Shown here: positions 53,420 to 63,822 of the stretch, in pieces
Layout of the letters: the number at the start of each line of letters is the position of its first letter
Numbering within the stretch: position 1 is the stretch's first letter
Notes under the pieces: model-generated
Told to the model about the DNA's origin: nothing
Database searches by the model: none
What the model saw: the letters and a program-made list of their open reading frames with translations, nothing else
From: AC-38 sp033856025
Lineage (GTDB): Bacteria > Actinomycetota > Thermoleophilia > Solirubrobacterales > Solirubrobacteraceae
Direction of reading: 5' to 3'
DNA: 64,000 nt
Assembly: GCA_033856025.1 (NCBI GenBank)
Contig: JAWVFQ010000037.1
Location: forward strand, 62,001 to 126,000
Made by a program: the position numbers and the translations under genes

Positions 53420-54793
53420 ATGGCGGCCGCGAGCGATCACGACAGCTGGCAGGCGGCGAGACTCCTCCCGACGGTCGGCCTGCGTCGCGAAGAGGAGAAG
53501 GAACAGCGCGCTACTTCGTCGCTGCTCGCGGTGATGCACGCTGTGCCCGAGTTCGGCCGGGCCCTACTCGCTGGCCTGGACGCACCGCGCGGTCGCATAG
53601 TCACATACACCGAGCTCCAACTCACGGACAAGGCGGGGCGTCGCTGCATCCCGGACGGCGCAATCGTCGTGACGCGCGGGGCGACGCGCTGGCAGTGCCT
53701 AGTCGAAGTCAAGACTGGGACGGCGAACCTTCAGCGCGAGCAGGTGTCCCGCTATCTCGACTGGGCGCGGGACAACAGCTTCGACGCGGTCCTCACGATC
53801 TCGAATGAGATCACACCCTCTGCACGCGACCTGCCGCTGACAGTGGACAAGCGCAAGTTCGGAAAGGTCAAGCTCTTCCACCTTTCGTGGTGGCGCGTGC
53901 TCACCGAGGCCATCGTGCAGAACCGCCACCGCGGCGTATCCGATCCGGACCAAGCGTGGCTGCTCGGCGAGCTCATCGCCTATCTCGACGACGAGCGCTC
54001 CGGTGCCGGCGGGTTTCACGGAATGGGTGAGAGCTGGGTATCGGTTCGAACAGCCGCGGCCAACGGGACGTTGCGAGCGAGCGATCCAGGAGCAGGCAAT
54101 GTCGCGGAACGTTGGGATCAGTTCGTCGACTATCTGTCACTGGGCCTTGGGCAGGATCTCGGTCGCGAGATCACCCCGGTTCGACCCCGCGCGCAGACGC
54201 CTCAGGCGCGACGAGATGCGGCAGCCCGGGCACTCGCTGAGACGGGTCGGCTCGACGCGTCCGTCCGAGTTCCCGACGCCGTTGGCGACCTGTTGGTGGA
54301 GGCCGACCTGCGAACTCGAACGGTGACCACCAGCGTTACGTTGAAGTCCCCGCGTGACTGGGGACCAAAGCGGCGCGTGACCTGGCTTCTGAGGCAGCTC
54401 CGTGACGCGCCGGCGGACCTGCGCGTCGAGGTCAGCTTCGCGAACGCACGGGAAACGAGCTCACTCCTCCTGAGCGAGGCGCGCGAGCGACCAGACGGGC
54501 TACTGGCCGCAGCAGACCCGAAGCGCGAGCCACGAGCGTTCCGTGTTGCCTTGACTCAGAAGATGGGCGCGAAGGTCGGGAAGGAAGAGGGCTCTTTCGT
54601 TCGCGACACACAGAAGCAGGCGATTCGCTTCTACCGCGAGATCGTCCAGGGTCTCCGTGCCTGGCAGCCCCCGGCGCCGCAGCTCCCGCCCGAACCAGCG
54701 ACGCCTGAAACGTCAGAGCCGCCCCGCCCCGACCCGCCCCCATTCAGCGATCCCGAGACGCGGGACCCGGGGGCGGGGCAACCGCCCCAGTAA
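53420..54793 (+). CDS. PD-(D/E)XK nuclease-like protein of unknown role
   Basis: The 457-residue protein shows a restriction-endonuclease-like core near residues 75-125: RCIPDGAIVV, then QCLVEVKTGTANLQREQVSRYLDWARDNSFDAVLTISNEI. The acidic D of PDG plus E-V-K matches the PD-(D/E)XK pattern. The rest is mixed alpha/beta (WLLRQLRDAPADLRVEVSFANARETSSLLL, residues about 310-345) and ends in a Pro-rich acidic tail. I recall similar actinobacterial proteins annotated vaguely as stress-response proteins. It stands alone, with no methylase, helicase or second defence gene. GC and codon use are visibly lower than in its neighbours. Single-gene defence is one guess. Confidence 0.6.
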   Translation: MAAASDHDSWQAARLLPTVGLRREEEKEQRATSSLLAVMHAVPEFGRALLAGLDAPRGRIVTYTELQLTDKAGRRCIPDGAIVVTRGATRWQCLVEVKTGTANLQREQVSRYLDWARDNSFDAVLTISNEITPSARDLPLTVDKRKFGKVKLFHLSWWRVLTEAIVQNRHRGVSDPDQAWLLGELIAYLDDERSGAGGFHGMGESWVSVRTAAANGTLRASDPGAGNVAERWDQFVDYLSLGLGQDLGREITPVRPRAQTPQARRDAAARALAETGRLDASVRVPDAVGDLLVEADLRTRTVTTSVTLKSPRDWGPKRRVTWLLRQLRDAPADLRVEVSFANARETSSLLLSEARERPDGLLAAADPKREPRAFRVALTQKMGAKVGKEEGSFVRDTQKQAIRFYREIVQGLRAWQPPAPQLPPEPATPETSEPPRPDPPPFSDPETRDPGAGQPPQ

Positions 54794-54819
54794 TCGCTTT
54801 CCGCCGATCGGGTGGGTGG

Positions 54820-54998
54820 CCGGGGTCCTACTGACGGATTCTCGCGATAGCGAAATCCGGGCCAGGGACCCCGGACAGGACCCGCCCGCGGTGCGGCCGG
54901 AGCCCTCGGGGGGAGCGGGCCGGGTCCGGCGGGCGGGCGAACCGCGGTCGCTGAAGCGAAGTGGGGGCCATAGCCCCCAGAACGCTTCAGCGAAGCGT
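54820..54998 (+). ncRNA. Densely folded intergenic stretch, candidate structured RNA
   Basis: Hairpin 1: CCGGGGTCC (54820-54828) pairs with GGACCCCGG (54866-54874), enclosing GGATT (54836-54840)/AATCC (54854-54858) and TCGC/GCGA around GATA. Hairpin 2: GGACCCGCCCGC (54878-54889) pairs with GCGGG and CGGGTCC (54915-54927) with one bulged C. Hairpin 3: CGCTGAAGCG (54949-54958) pairs with CGCTTCAGCG (54983-54992), enclosing TGGGGGC/GCCCCCA around CATA. An alternative small hairpin (ACGCTTC/GAAGCGT, 54982-54998) excludes hairpin 3. A terminator follows. It could be a 3' UTR, a stand-alone RNA, or both; high GC raises the chance of accidental pairing. Confidence 0.45.
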
Positions 54999-55008
54999 CC
55001 GGGCAAGG

Positions 55009-55035
55009 AAAAGGGCGCCCCGGGGGCGCCCTTTT
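55009..55035. terminator. Bidirectional terminator
   Basis: AAAAGGGCGCCCC (55009-55021) and GGGGCGCCCTTTT (55023-55035) are perfect 13-base arms with a one-base centre, giving a T-run on either strand. It serves the nuclease-like gene from the left and the gene at 55058-55513 from the right. Confidence 0.8.
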
Positions 55036-55057
55036 CGCGAACGACGGTGAGACGGGT

Positions 55058-55513
55058 CTACGCCGCGGCGCCGCTGGTCTCCGGCGCGGGGGACGGCGTG
55101 GTCGTGGAGGTGTAGTCGAACTCCTCCTCGGCGCCGAACATCGTGTCGAGCACCTTCTTGCGCAGTCCCTCGCTGAGGGCGAGAGCCAGGCCGGCGCCGA
55201 CCGCCAGGACGAACAGCTTGCGCCCCAGGCCACCGCGCCGCTTGCGGCGCTTCGGGCCCTCGCGCAGAGCGACCGAGGCCGCTCCGATCGCCGCCGCCGC
55301 CGCACGCAGCTCCTTCTGGAGCTTCTTGTCCTCCATCAGGGCCTTGCTCGGGGCCTTCCCGTTGGTCAGTCGGCCGTACGCGCTCCGCGAACGCTCGTAG
55401 GCCTCGCGAAGGTTCTCGCGCAGCTCAGCGTCCTCGATCACGCGCTGGACGTACGGGTTGCTCCGCGCTGCCGACGCGGCGTCACCCACCTTCGCCGTGC
55501 GCTTGGATCCCAT
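55058..55513 (-). CDS. Unknown membrane-associated basic protein
   Basis: The 151-residue protein has a helical, charged first half (VQRVIEDAELRENLREAYERSRSAYGRLTNG...DKKLQKELRAAAAAIGAASVALREGPKRRKRRGG). One hydrophobic segment near residues 97-112 (LFVLAVGAGLALALSEG) and an acidic Thr/Pro/Ala-rich tail follow. I do not recognise it. A good Shine-Dalgarno (GAGGAGAG) precedes the ATG at 55513. It is followed by the bidirectional terminator. Confidence 0.7.
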   Translation of the reverse strand: MGSKRTAKVGDAASAARSNPYVQRVIEDAELRENLREAYERSRSAYGRLTNGKAPSKALMEDKKLQKELRAAAAAIGAASVALREGPKRRKRRGGLGRKLFVLAVGAGLALALSEGLRKKVLDTMFGAEEEFDYTSTTTPSPAPETSGAAA

Positions 55514-55540
55514 TGACTCTCCTCGAAACCGGGTTGCCGT

Positions 55541-58008
<2,468 letters not shown>

Positions 58009-58012
<4 letters not shown>

Positions 58013-58458
58013 GCGTCCTCTGGCGTCTCGATCGGCACGCGACGCGTCCCGGTCCCCGGCGTGGCGAGCGGGAGCTCCACGCGCAGGACCCCGTCCTCGT
58101 AGACCGCGCGCGCCTCGTCGGCCACCACGTCGGCGCCCAGCGGGATCGCGCGGCGAAACGGGCCGTGCTCGATCTCGATCTGCTGGTAGACACGCCCCTC
58201 GGGATCGGCCGACCTGCGGTGGCCGGAGAGGATCAGCTCGCGACCCCGGATCTCCAGGCCGATCTGCGAGGCGTCGATGCCCGCGAGCTCAGCCTTGACC
58301 ACCGCCCGGGGCGGGTCCCCGGCGTAGTAGACGTCGACCGACGGGACGAACCCGTCGCCGCGCCCCAGCCGGGTGCGCCCGAAGACGTCCCCGAAGAGCT
58401 CGTCCATCTCGCGGCGCATCCGCTCGAAGTTGGCGAAGAGGTCTCGCTCGGGGGCCAT
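58009..58458 (-). CDS. Hsp20/alpha-crystallin small heat-shock protein
   Basis: The 149-residue chaperone holds unfolding proteins for refolding or degradation. The alpha-crystallin domain runs from about residue 40: VPSVDVYYAGDPPRAVVKAELAGIDASQIGLEIRGRELILSGHRR, ending with GVLRVELPLATPG. The N-terminal region MAPERDLFANFERMRREMDELFGDVFGRT is typical. The ATG at 58458 lies 11 bases after TACAGT. Coupling to lon by ATGA fits a shared proteostasis role. Confidence 0.92.
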
Positions 58459-58463
58459 GGGCC

Positions 58464-58476
58464 CTACAGACTGTAG
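58464..58476. promoter_or_regulatory. -10 box TACAGT inside a small palindrome
   Basis: CTACAG (58464-58469) and CTGTAG (58471-58476) are perfect arms around one base. On the minus strand TACAGT (58475-58470) ends 11 bases before the hsp20 ATG. The left arm includes the TAG stop of the MBL-fold gene. The same CTACAG/CTGTAG core occurs in the toxin-antitoxin operator at 25700. Confidence 0.45.
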
Positions 58477-59258
58477 ACCGCGCCCTCGCGAGCCACGTCC
58501 ACCGGCGCGCCGAAGGCTCGCGAGGCCTCGTCGCGCGCCCACAGCTCGTCCAGCTCGTCGGAGATGTGGGTGATCACGAGGCGCCCGGCGTTGGCCCGGC
58601 GGCCGTGCTCGCCGGCCTCGGCGGGAGTCAGGTGGCCGCGGGGCCCGGCGCGCTCGGGGCGCGGGAGCGTGGCCTCGAGCATGAGCAGGTCGGTCCCCTC
58701 GGCGAACTTCGGGAGCTCGGCGCACGGCCGGCAGTCCGCGCCGAAGGTGAAGCGCCCGCCGCCGTTCGTCGACGTCAAGTCGACCGCGTGGGTCTCGAGG
58801 AAGTGCGGCACCTCGTGGAAGCGCACGCGCAGCGAGCCGACCTCCAGGACGTCGGGCGTCTCGTACTCGCGCATGTGGAAGGCGTTCTCCACGAGGTCCT
58901 CGTTGCCCCAGGACCCGACGACCTGGCGGATCACGTCGCGCCCCCCGGCCGGGACGTGCAGCGCCGGACGCGCCGGTTTGTCGGTCCCCGGCCAGCGGTC
59001 CACCGGGACCGGCTGCTGGCGCGGCGCGTAGGTCAGCGCGTAGCTGTAGGGGACCAGGTCGAGGAAGTGGTCGGCGTGCATGTGCGAGATCACGACCGCG
59101 TCGACCGCGACGTAGTCGAGGAAGCTGCGCAGCTTGGAGAAGACGCCGTTGCCGCAGTCCAGCAGCACCGAGGTCTCGCCGTCCTCGACCAGATAGCCGC
59201 TGCACGCGCCGCCGGCGTCCTGCCACGAAGGGCTCTTGCCCAGAACGGTTATACGCAC
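58464..59258 (-). CDS. MBL-fold metallo-hydrolase (RNase Z / PhnP-like)
   Basis: The 264-residue protein has the metallo-beta-lactamase fold with the motif SHMHADHFLDLVPYSYAL, a further His in VPHFLETHAVDL, an Asp in FGADCRPCAELPKFAEGTDLLMLEATL and the last His in LVITHISDELDELW. This pattern (HxHxDH and GADC...EAT) resembles the RNase Z/PhnP group, which cut tRNA 3' ends or cyclic phosphates. The exact substrate is open. The GTG at 59258 gives the normal MRITVLGKSPSWQ head. hsp20-lon follows on the same strand. Confidence 0.87.
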   Translation of the reverse strand: MRITVLGKSPSWQDAGGACSGYLVEDGETSVLLDCGNGVFSKLRSFLDYVAVDAVVISHMHADHFLDLVPYSYALTYAPRQQPVPVDRWPGTDKPARPALHVPAGGRDVIRQVVGSWGNEDLVENAFHMREYETPDVLEVGSLRVRFHEVPHFLETHAVDLTSTNGGGRFTFGADCRPCAELPKFAEGTDLLMLEATLPRPERAGPRGHLTPAEAGEHGRRANAGRLVITHISDELDELWARDEASRAFGAPVDVAREGAVYSL

Positions 59259-59293
59259 GTCAGTCCCTATCCCTCGTCTGGGACTCTACCCGC

Positions 59294-60403
59294 GTGGCGC
59301 GCCATCTCGAGACGGTTGCGCTCGTCCTGGGCGCCACGCTCGTCGGGTTCGCGCTGGGCGACGGCGGGTTCGGCGTGGTCGAGCTCGACGCCCGCGGGCA
59401 CCTCGTCGAGGACCTGGCCGTCGTCGCGCTGGTCGTGATCCTGTTCCGCGACGGGCTCGAGGTGGACGGCGAGATGCTCCAGCGCGAGTGGCACCTGCCG
59501 TTCCGCAAGCTGGCGCTGGCGATGCCGGTCACGTGCGGGCTCGTCGCGCTGGCCACGCACGCGCTCACGGACCTCAACTGGACCGAGAGCTTCCTCGTCG
59601 GCGCGCTGCTGTCCCCGACCGACCCGGTCCTCTCGTCGGCCGTCGTGACGAACCCCCGCGTGCCGCGGGTCGTGCGCCACTCGCTGAACCTGGAGTCGGG
59701 GATGAACGACGGCCTGGCGCTGCCCGCCGTGCTGGCGTTCACCGAGGCGGCGCGCGTCGCGGACACCGACTTCGTGTGGTGGCGGTTCGTGCTCCAGGAC
59801 GTGACGCTGGGGATGGCCTTCGGCGTCGCCGTGGGCCTCCTCGCCGCCCGGCTGCTGCCGCGCTCCGGGCCGCTGGCGCTGTACGCCGCGGTGGTGGCCG
59901 GCGTGGCCTACGCGGTCGCCACGGTGGAGCCCCGGGGCAACGGGCTGATCGCCGTCTTCGTGTGCGCGATCGTCCTGGGGCTGCGGCGCCCGGACGTCGT
60001 GAGGGCCCTGGAGGAGCGCGGCGGGGACGTGGTGCGGGTCGTGAAGCTGGCCATCTTCTTCGTGTTCGGATCGCTGCTCACGCTCGGCGGGCTGTTCGGC
60101 GACGGATGGGCCGCGGTCGCGCTGGTCGCCTTCACGCTGCTCGTCGCGCGTCCGGCCGCGGTGTTCGCGGCACTGGCCGGCACGCGGACGAACGTGGCTA
60201 CGCGCGCGTTCATGGCGTGGTTCGGGCCCAAGGGGGTGGCCACGATGACGTTCGCCCTGCTCGTGCTCTCCCAGACGGACGTGGTGCGCGGCGAGCGCAT
60301 CTTCAACCTCGCCGCGCTCGCGGTCGTGTGCTCGATGGTCGCCCACGGCGCGACCGAGCGCGCCGGCGTGGATTGGATCGCCCGCCGGGCGGAGCCTGGC
60401 TAG
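59294..60403 (+). CDS. CPA1-type Na+/H+ antiporter, short form
   Basis: The 369-residue protein shows CPA1/NhaP features: LLSPTDPVLSSAV and LESGMNDGLALPAVLAF (the ND pair of the ion site), plus GNGLIAVFVCAIVLGL and WFGPKGVATMTFALLVL near the end. It seems to lack the first one or two helices of larger NhaP proteins, and starts at GTG 59294. It is divergent from the MBL gene by 35 bases. Its TAG stop shares the CTAG at 60400-60403 with the convergent gene. Confidence 0.85.
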   Translation: MARHLETVALVLGATLVGFALGDGGFGVVELDARGHLVEDLAVVALVVILFRDGLEVDGEMLQREWHLPFRKLALAMPVTCGLVALATHALTDLNWTESFLVGALLSPTDPVLSSAVVTNPRVPRVVRHSLNLESGMNDGLALPAVLAFTEAARVADTDFVWWRFVLQDVTLGMAFGVAVGLLAARLLPRSGPLALYAAVVAGVAYAVATVEPRGNGLIAVFVCAIVLGLRRPDVVRALEERGGDVVRVVKLAIFFVFGSLLTLGGLFGDGWAAVALVAFTLLVARPAAVFAALAGTRTNVATRAFMAWFGPKGVATMTFALLVLSQTDVVRGERIFNLAALAVVCSMVAHGATERAGVDWIARRAEPG

Positions 60404-61677
60404 GGGCCCGTGCTCAGCATCAGCCTCACCTGAGCCGGCGGGCCCGGCGGGAACCGCGAGAACGCGAGCGCCGCCCCACGGCGGCCGGTGGCGAGTCGGG
60501 GGACCACAGCGCTCCGCGAGACGAGACGCGCTTCGCGCGGGCGTCCCACCGGGAACATCGTCGCGACGCGCAGCGCTCGCGCGCCGGACGGCTGCGCCCA
60601 GGCGATCAGGGCGCGCTCTGGGGTGGACAGGGCGACGTCGAAGCGTCCGGCACCCGCGGCCCCGGCGGTGAGGACGCGCACCGGACGCCGGAACGCGCCG
60701 CCGGGCGAGCGCCGCGACCCAAGCACCTCCGCGTCGCCCGCGCCCAGCCGGTCCCCGGCGCTCCAGAGCAGGACGGCGGCACCCGACGGGGCGGCGGCCA
60801 GCTCGAACCGGCCGCCGAGGCCCGGCAGGCGCTGGGACCTCCACGCGCCGCGTGTCCGTCGCGCGGCCCTCATGGACCCGTCGTCCCAGGCCACGAGGTC
60901 ACGCCCGCGCGCATCCACGTGCGCCGCGACCTCGGTCGCGGACTCGCCGGAGAGGCGCGTCGCCGGCCCGAAGGCGCCGCGGCCGGCGCGTCTGACCACG
61001 AACGTGCCGCCGGCGGCCTGCTGGTCGGCGGGACGCGCCCACACCGCCAGCGCGGAGCCGTCCCCGCCGACCGCCACCGCGGGCACTCCACCGACGTTGG
61101 ACCCGACGTTCGCCTCGTCGGGCGTCGTCTGCTGCCAGTCGCCGCCACCGCGGGCGAACAGCACCAGATGCCCGCCGCCGGGAACCGAGCCGCCGCTCGC
61201 CAGGCCGGCGACCAGGGCGTCGCCGCGCGGGCCGAGTGCCGCCGCCACCCCGCCGATCACCGCGCTAGACAGCGTCACAGGCGCGCCGAACCGACCGCCC
61301 GCCGGGCGCGTCGACACGCGCAGGGCGCCCGCACAGAAGATCGGCACGCCGCACCGGCCCCCGTCCGGCTCGAACCACGCCGCGACGGCCGCGCCCGCGG
61401 CGTTGACGGCCAGCGCCATCGAGGTCCCGGCCCGGGAGAGGGTCGTCGTCGTGAGTCTCCGCCGGCCCAGGTGCGCCTCGCTGACCATCACAGGGCGCTG
61501 CGGGGCGAACGGTGAGCTGGACTGCCACAGCAGCGTGACGCGTCCGGCCGCGTCGACCGCGACCTCCTGCGTGAAGCCAGACGCCGACACCTGCCTGGGC
61601 GAGCTCCACGCGGCGGCCGCGGCGGCCGGCGCCACGAGCGGGGCGGCCAGCGTGAGGGCGAGGACCGCTCGGCGCAT
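60400..61677 (-). CDS. Secreted repeat protein, beta-propeller-like
   Basis: The 425-residue protein has a signal peptide (MRRAVLALTLAAPLVAPAAAAAAW). Repeated units of about 45-50 residues follow, with patterns such as EVAVDAAGRVTLLWQS, ALAVNAAGAAVAAWFE, AVAVGGDGSALAVWAR and VDARGRDLVAWDD, as in beta-propeller proteins. No catalytic residues are recognised. It ends SRFPPGPPAQVRLMLSTGP. The TAG stop overlaps that of the antiporter in the shared CTAG. Confidence 0.75.
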   Translation of the reverse strand: MRRAVLALTLAAPLVAPAAAAAAWSSPRQVSASGFTQEVAVDAAGRVTLLWQSSSPFAPQRPVMVSEAHLGRRRLTTTTLSRAGTSMALAVNAAGAAVAAWFEPDGGRCGVPIFCAGALRVSTRPAGGRFGAPVTLSSAVIGGVAAALGPRGDALVAGLASGGSVPGGGHLVLFARGGGDWQQTTPDEANVGSNVGGVPAVAVGGDGSALAVWARPADQQAAGGTFVVRRAGRGAFGPATRLSGESATEVAAHVDARGRDLVAWDDGSMRAARRTRGAWRSQRLPGLGGRFELAAAPSGAAVLLWSAGDRLGAGDAEVLGSRRSPGGAFRRPVRVLTAGAAGAGRFDVALSTPERALIAWAQPSGARALRVATMFPVGRPREARLVSRSAVVPRLATGRRGAALAFSRFPPGPPAQVRLMLSTGP

Positions 61678-61714
61678 GCGCCGATGATGCCGACCGCCGC
61701 GGCCGGTCGAGCGC

Positions 61715-61939
61715 TCAGCTCGCGTGGAGCGCGGCCTGGTCCTGGGCGCTGGGGAACGCCCAGGCGGCGCGGGGGCGCTCCTGGCGGAAGGCGAAGCGCA
61801 GCTGGCTGGGCGGGCGCAGGCCCTCGGGACTGTCGGGGCGGAAGGTCGCGCACGGGGCGTCGAGCTGGAGCGCGCAGAGCATGTGGGCCCGGAAGAAGCA
61901 GTCCTCGCAGCGGGGCTTCGGTGTGGGGCGCTTCGCCAT
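61715..61939 (-). CDS. Small Cys-containing protein, unknown
   Basis: The 74-residue protein (MAKRPTPKPRCEDCFFRAHMLCALQLDAPCATFRPDSPEGLRPPSQLRFAF...) has four Cys, in CEDC, MLC and APC, which could hold a metal or cluster. The tail contains AWAFPSAQDQAALHAS. I do not know the family. The ATG at 61939 gives the shortest sensible head; an upstream ATG would add 16 residues. Confidence 0.65.
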   Translation of the reverse strand: MAKRPTPKPRCEDCFFRAHMLCALQLDAPCATFRPDSPEGLRPPSQLRFAFRQERPRAAWAFPSAQDQAALHAS

Positions 61940-62017
61940 GGGGACGATTAGAACATCCCGGCGGACGGGCGTCATCCGCCTATCCCGCAAAGCGCGGGGT
62001 TTTCAGGGATATGCCCC

Positions 62018-62051
62018 GTTTGCAGCCACAAAAGCCCCCGGAGGTGCAAAC
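62018..62051. promoter_or_regulatory. Inverted repeat in a divergent promoter region
   Basis: GTTTGCA (62018-62024) and TGCAAAC (62045-62051) are perfect arms separated by 20 bases, in an AT-rich spot between the gene starting at 61939 (minus) and the one at 62081 (plus). A second small hairpin with CCCGC and GCGGG arms (61983-61997) followed by TTTT lies just before it. Regulator unknown. Confidence 0.35.
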
Positions 62052-62080
62052 ACGCCGCACTTTGGGAACGTTTGGCCGTC

Positions 62081-62995
62081 ATGGAGATCCTCGTCACGGG
62101 GGCGAGCGGGTTCGTCGGGTCGGCGCTGATCCCCCGGCTGTGCGCCGACGGGCACGCCGTCCGGGCGTTCGCGCGCGACCCGGAGCGGGTGCGCCTGCCC
62201 GCCGACGTGCCCGTCCACATCGGCGACGTCGTGACCGGGGAGGGGCTCGAGGCGGCGCTGGACGGCTGCGAGGCCGCCTACTTCCTCGTCCACTCCATGG
62301 AGCCCGGCGACGCGAGCTTCGCCGACCGCGACCGCCGGGCCGCGCGGGAATTCGCGCTCGCGGCCCGGCGCGCCGGGGTGCGCCGCGTCATCTACCTCGG
62401 CGGCCTGGTTCCCGCCGAGGGTCACGCCTCGCCGCATCTGGCCAGCCGGCTGGAGGTCGAGGAGATCCTGCTCGACTCCTCGCCGGAGGCGGTGGCCCTG
62501 CGCGCCTCGATCGTCATCGCCGCGCGCTCGCGCTCGTTCCGCTTCCTGGTGCGCATCGTCGAGCGCCTGCCCGTGCTGGCGCTGCCCGGCTGGCGCGACA
62601 ACCGCACGCGGCCCATCGACGGGCGCGACGTCCTGGAGTTCCTGGCCCGCGCCGCCGTGGTCCCGGAGGCCGCCGGGCGCTCGCTGGACATCGCGGGCCC
62701 CGACGTCCTGGCCTACGGCGAGATGGTCGAGCGCATCCGCGACCTCATGCTGCTCCCCCGCCCCTCCGTGACGCTGGAGCGCAACGCCACCGGGATCGCC
62801 AGCCGCGTCGGCGCCGTGATCGCCGGCGAGGAGCACGCGCTCGTCGGCCCGCTGATGGCCGGGCTGACGCAGGACCTGCTCCCCCGCGACGACATGGCCC
62901 CCGAGCTGCTCGGGGTGCGCCTGCACTCCTTCGACGCGGCCGTGGAGCGCGCGCTGCGCGAGTGGGAGGAGCGCGAGCCGCTGGCCGCTCGTTAG
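62081..62995 (+). CDS. NAD(P)-binding short-chain-type protein (NmrA/epimerase-like)
   Basis: The 304-residue protein has a Rossmann start MEILVTGASGFVGSALIPRL and VRAFARDPERV. It continues YFLVHSMEPGDASFADRDRRAAREFALAARRAGVRRVIYLGGLVP and VALRASIVIAARSRSFRFLVRIVERLPVLALPGWRDNRTRPIDGRDVLEFL. This fits atypical extended SDR/NmrA-type reductases; the classic YxxxK is not evident. The C-terminus has DLLPRDDMAPELLGVRLHSFDAAVERAL. I chose ATG 62081; a TTG at 62072 is possible. The next gene follows closely. Confidence 0.8.
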   Translation: MEILVTGASGFVGSALIPRLCADGHAVRAFARDPERVRLPADVPVHIGDVVTGEGLEAALDGCEAAYFLVHSMEPGDASFADRDRRAAREFALAARRAGVRRVIYLGGLVPAEGHASPHLASRLEVEEILLDSSPEAVALRASIVIAARSRSFRFLVRIVERLPVLALPGWRDNRTRPIDGRDVLEFLARAAVVPEAAGRSLDIAGPDVLAYGEMVERIRDLMLLPRPSVTLERNATGIASRVGAVIAGEEHALVGPLMAGLTQDLLPRDDMAPELLGVRLHSFDAAVERALREWEEREPLAAR

Positions 62996-62998
62996 GGT
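62993..62998 (+). promoter_or_regulatory. -10 box TAGGGT, near-leaderless
   Basis: TAGGGT ends 7 bases before the GTG at 63006. Its first three bases are the TAG stop of the upstream reductase gene. Confidence 0.45.
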
Positions 62999-63005
62999 CA
63001 GGCGC

Positions 63006-63461
63006 GTGAGCCGCGTCACCGCTTCCATCGACATCGACGCCCCACCCGAGCGCGTGTGGGAGGTCGTCATGGACCCCGATCGCCTCGGCGAGTGGGTCTC
63101 CATCCACCGCGACGTGGCGAAGGTGTCCGACCGCCCGCTGCGCGGCGGGTCCACCCTGGAGCAGAAGATGTGCCTGCGCGGCGTCAACTTCCACGTGCGC
63201 TGGAAGGTCGCGGAGGCGCGCGACCGCGAGCTGGCCGTGTGGGAGGGCCGCGGGCCGGCGCGCTCCAAGGCCCATACGGCGTACCGGTTGAGCGCCAACG
63301 GCGACGGCGGCACCCGCTTCGAGTACGAGAACGAGTTCAAGGCGCCGCTGGGGCCGCTCGGCGCGGCCGCCAGCCGCGCGCTCGTCGGAGGGCTGCCCGA
63401 ACGCGAGGCCAAGGCCACGCTGGGCAAGCTCAAGCGACTGGTCGAGAGGGATGGATCCTGA
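63006..63461 (+). CDS. SRPBCC (START-like) ligand-binding protein
   Basis: The 151-residue protein has the SRPBCC layout: MSRVTASIDIDAPPERVWEVVMDPDRLGEWVSIHRDV, then beta strands and the long C-terminal helix (LVGGLPEREAKATLGKLKRLVERDGS). Members bind hydrophobic ligands or act as CoxG-like or polyketide cyclase proteins. The start GTG 63006 lies 7 bases after TAGGGT. It overlaps the next gene by 11 bases, so they are coupled. Confidence 0.82.
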   Translation: MSRVTASIDIDAPPERVWEVVMDPDRLGEWVSIHRDVAKVSDRPLRGGSTLEQKMCLRGVNFHVRWKVAEARDRELAVWEGRGPARSKAHTAYRLSANGDGGTRFEYENEFKAPLGPLGAAASRALVGGLPEREAKATLGKLKRLVERDGS

Positions 63462-63822
63462 GCGCGACCGGCTGCTCGCCCGGATCTACGACGCGGCCAA
63501 TCGAGGGGACTTCGACGGGCTGGCCGCGGACCTGGCGCCCGACGTCGAGTGGCGGGCCCCGACACGCACCATCCGCGGGCGCAACGCCGTCGCGGGCTGG
63601 CTGACCGGCTGGCACGCCTCCTACCGCCCCCACCACGAGGTGCGCCGCCTGGTCCACGCGGGGGCCGACACGGTGGCGCTGGTGCGCATCGACTACGAGG
63701 GGCGCGACACCAACGTCTCGGCTCACGTGTGGACCGTGGTGGACGGCCTCGTCGCCCGGGTGCGGATCTTCCCTGCGCCCGAGCAGGGCTTCGCGGCCCT
63801 GGGCCTGGACTACCCGGAGTAG
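63451..63822 (+). CDS. NTF2/SnoaL-like protein
   Basis: The 123-residue protein has the NTF2 pattern (RLLARIYDAANRGDFDGLAADLAPDVEWRAPTRTIRGRNAVAGWL) and a short tail ending FAALGLDYPE. It differs from the array copies at 19-21 kb but keeps the head layout. The ATG lies inside the SRPBCC gene end (11-base overlap). Its 3' end overlaps the convergent dehydrogenase gene by 13 bases. Confidence 0.82.
   Translation: MDPERDRLLARIYDAANRGDFDGLAADLAPDVEWRAPTRTIRGRNAVAGWLTGWHASYRPHHEVRRLVHAGADTVALVRIDYEGRDTNVSAHVWTVVDGLVARVRIFPAPEQGFAALGLDYPE

Noticed and set aside
54794..55035. RNase P RNA, tmRNA, SRP or 6S RNA
   Set aside because: None of their conserved sequences is present and the stem layout differs.
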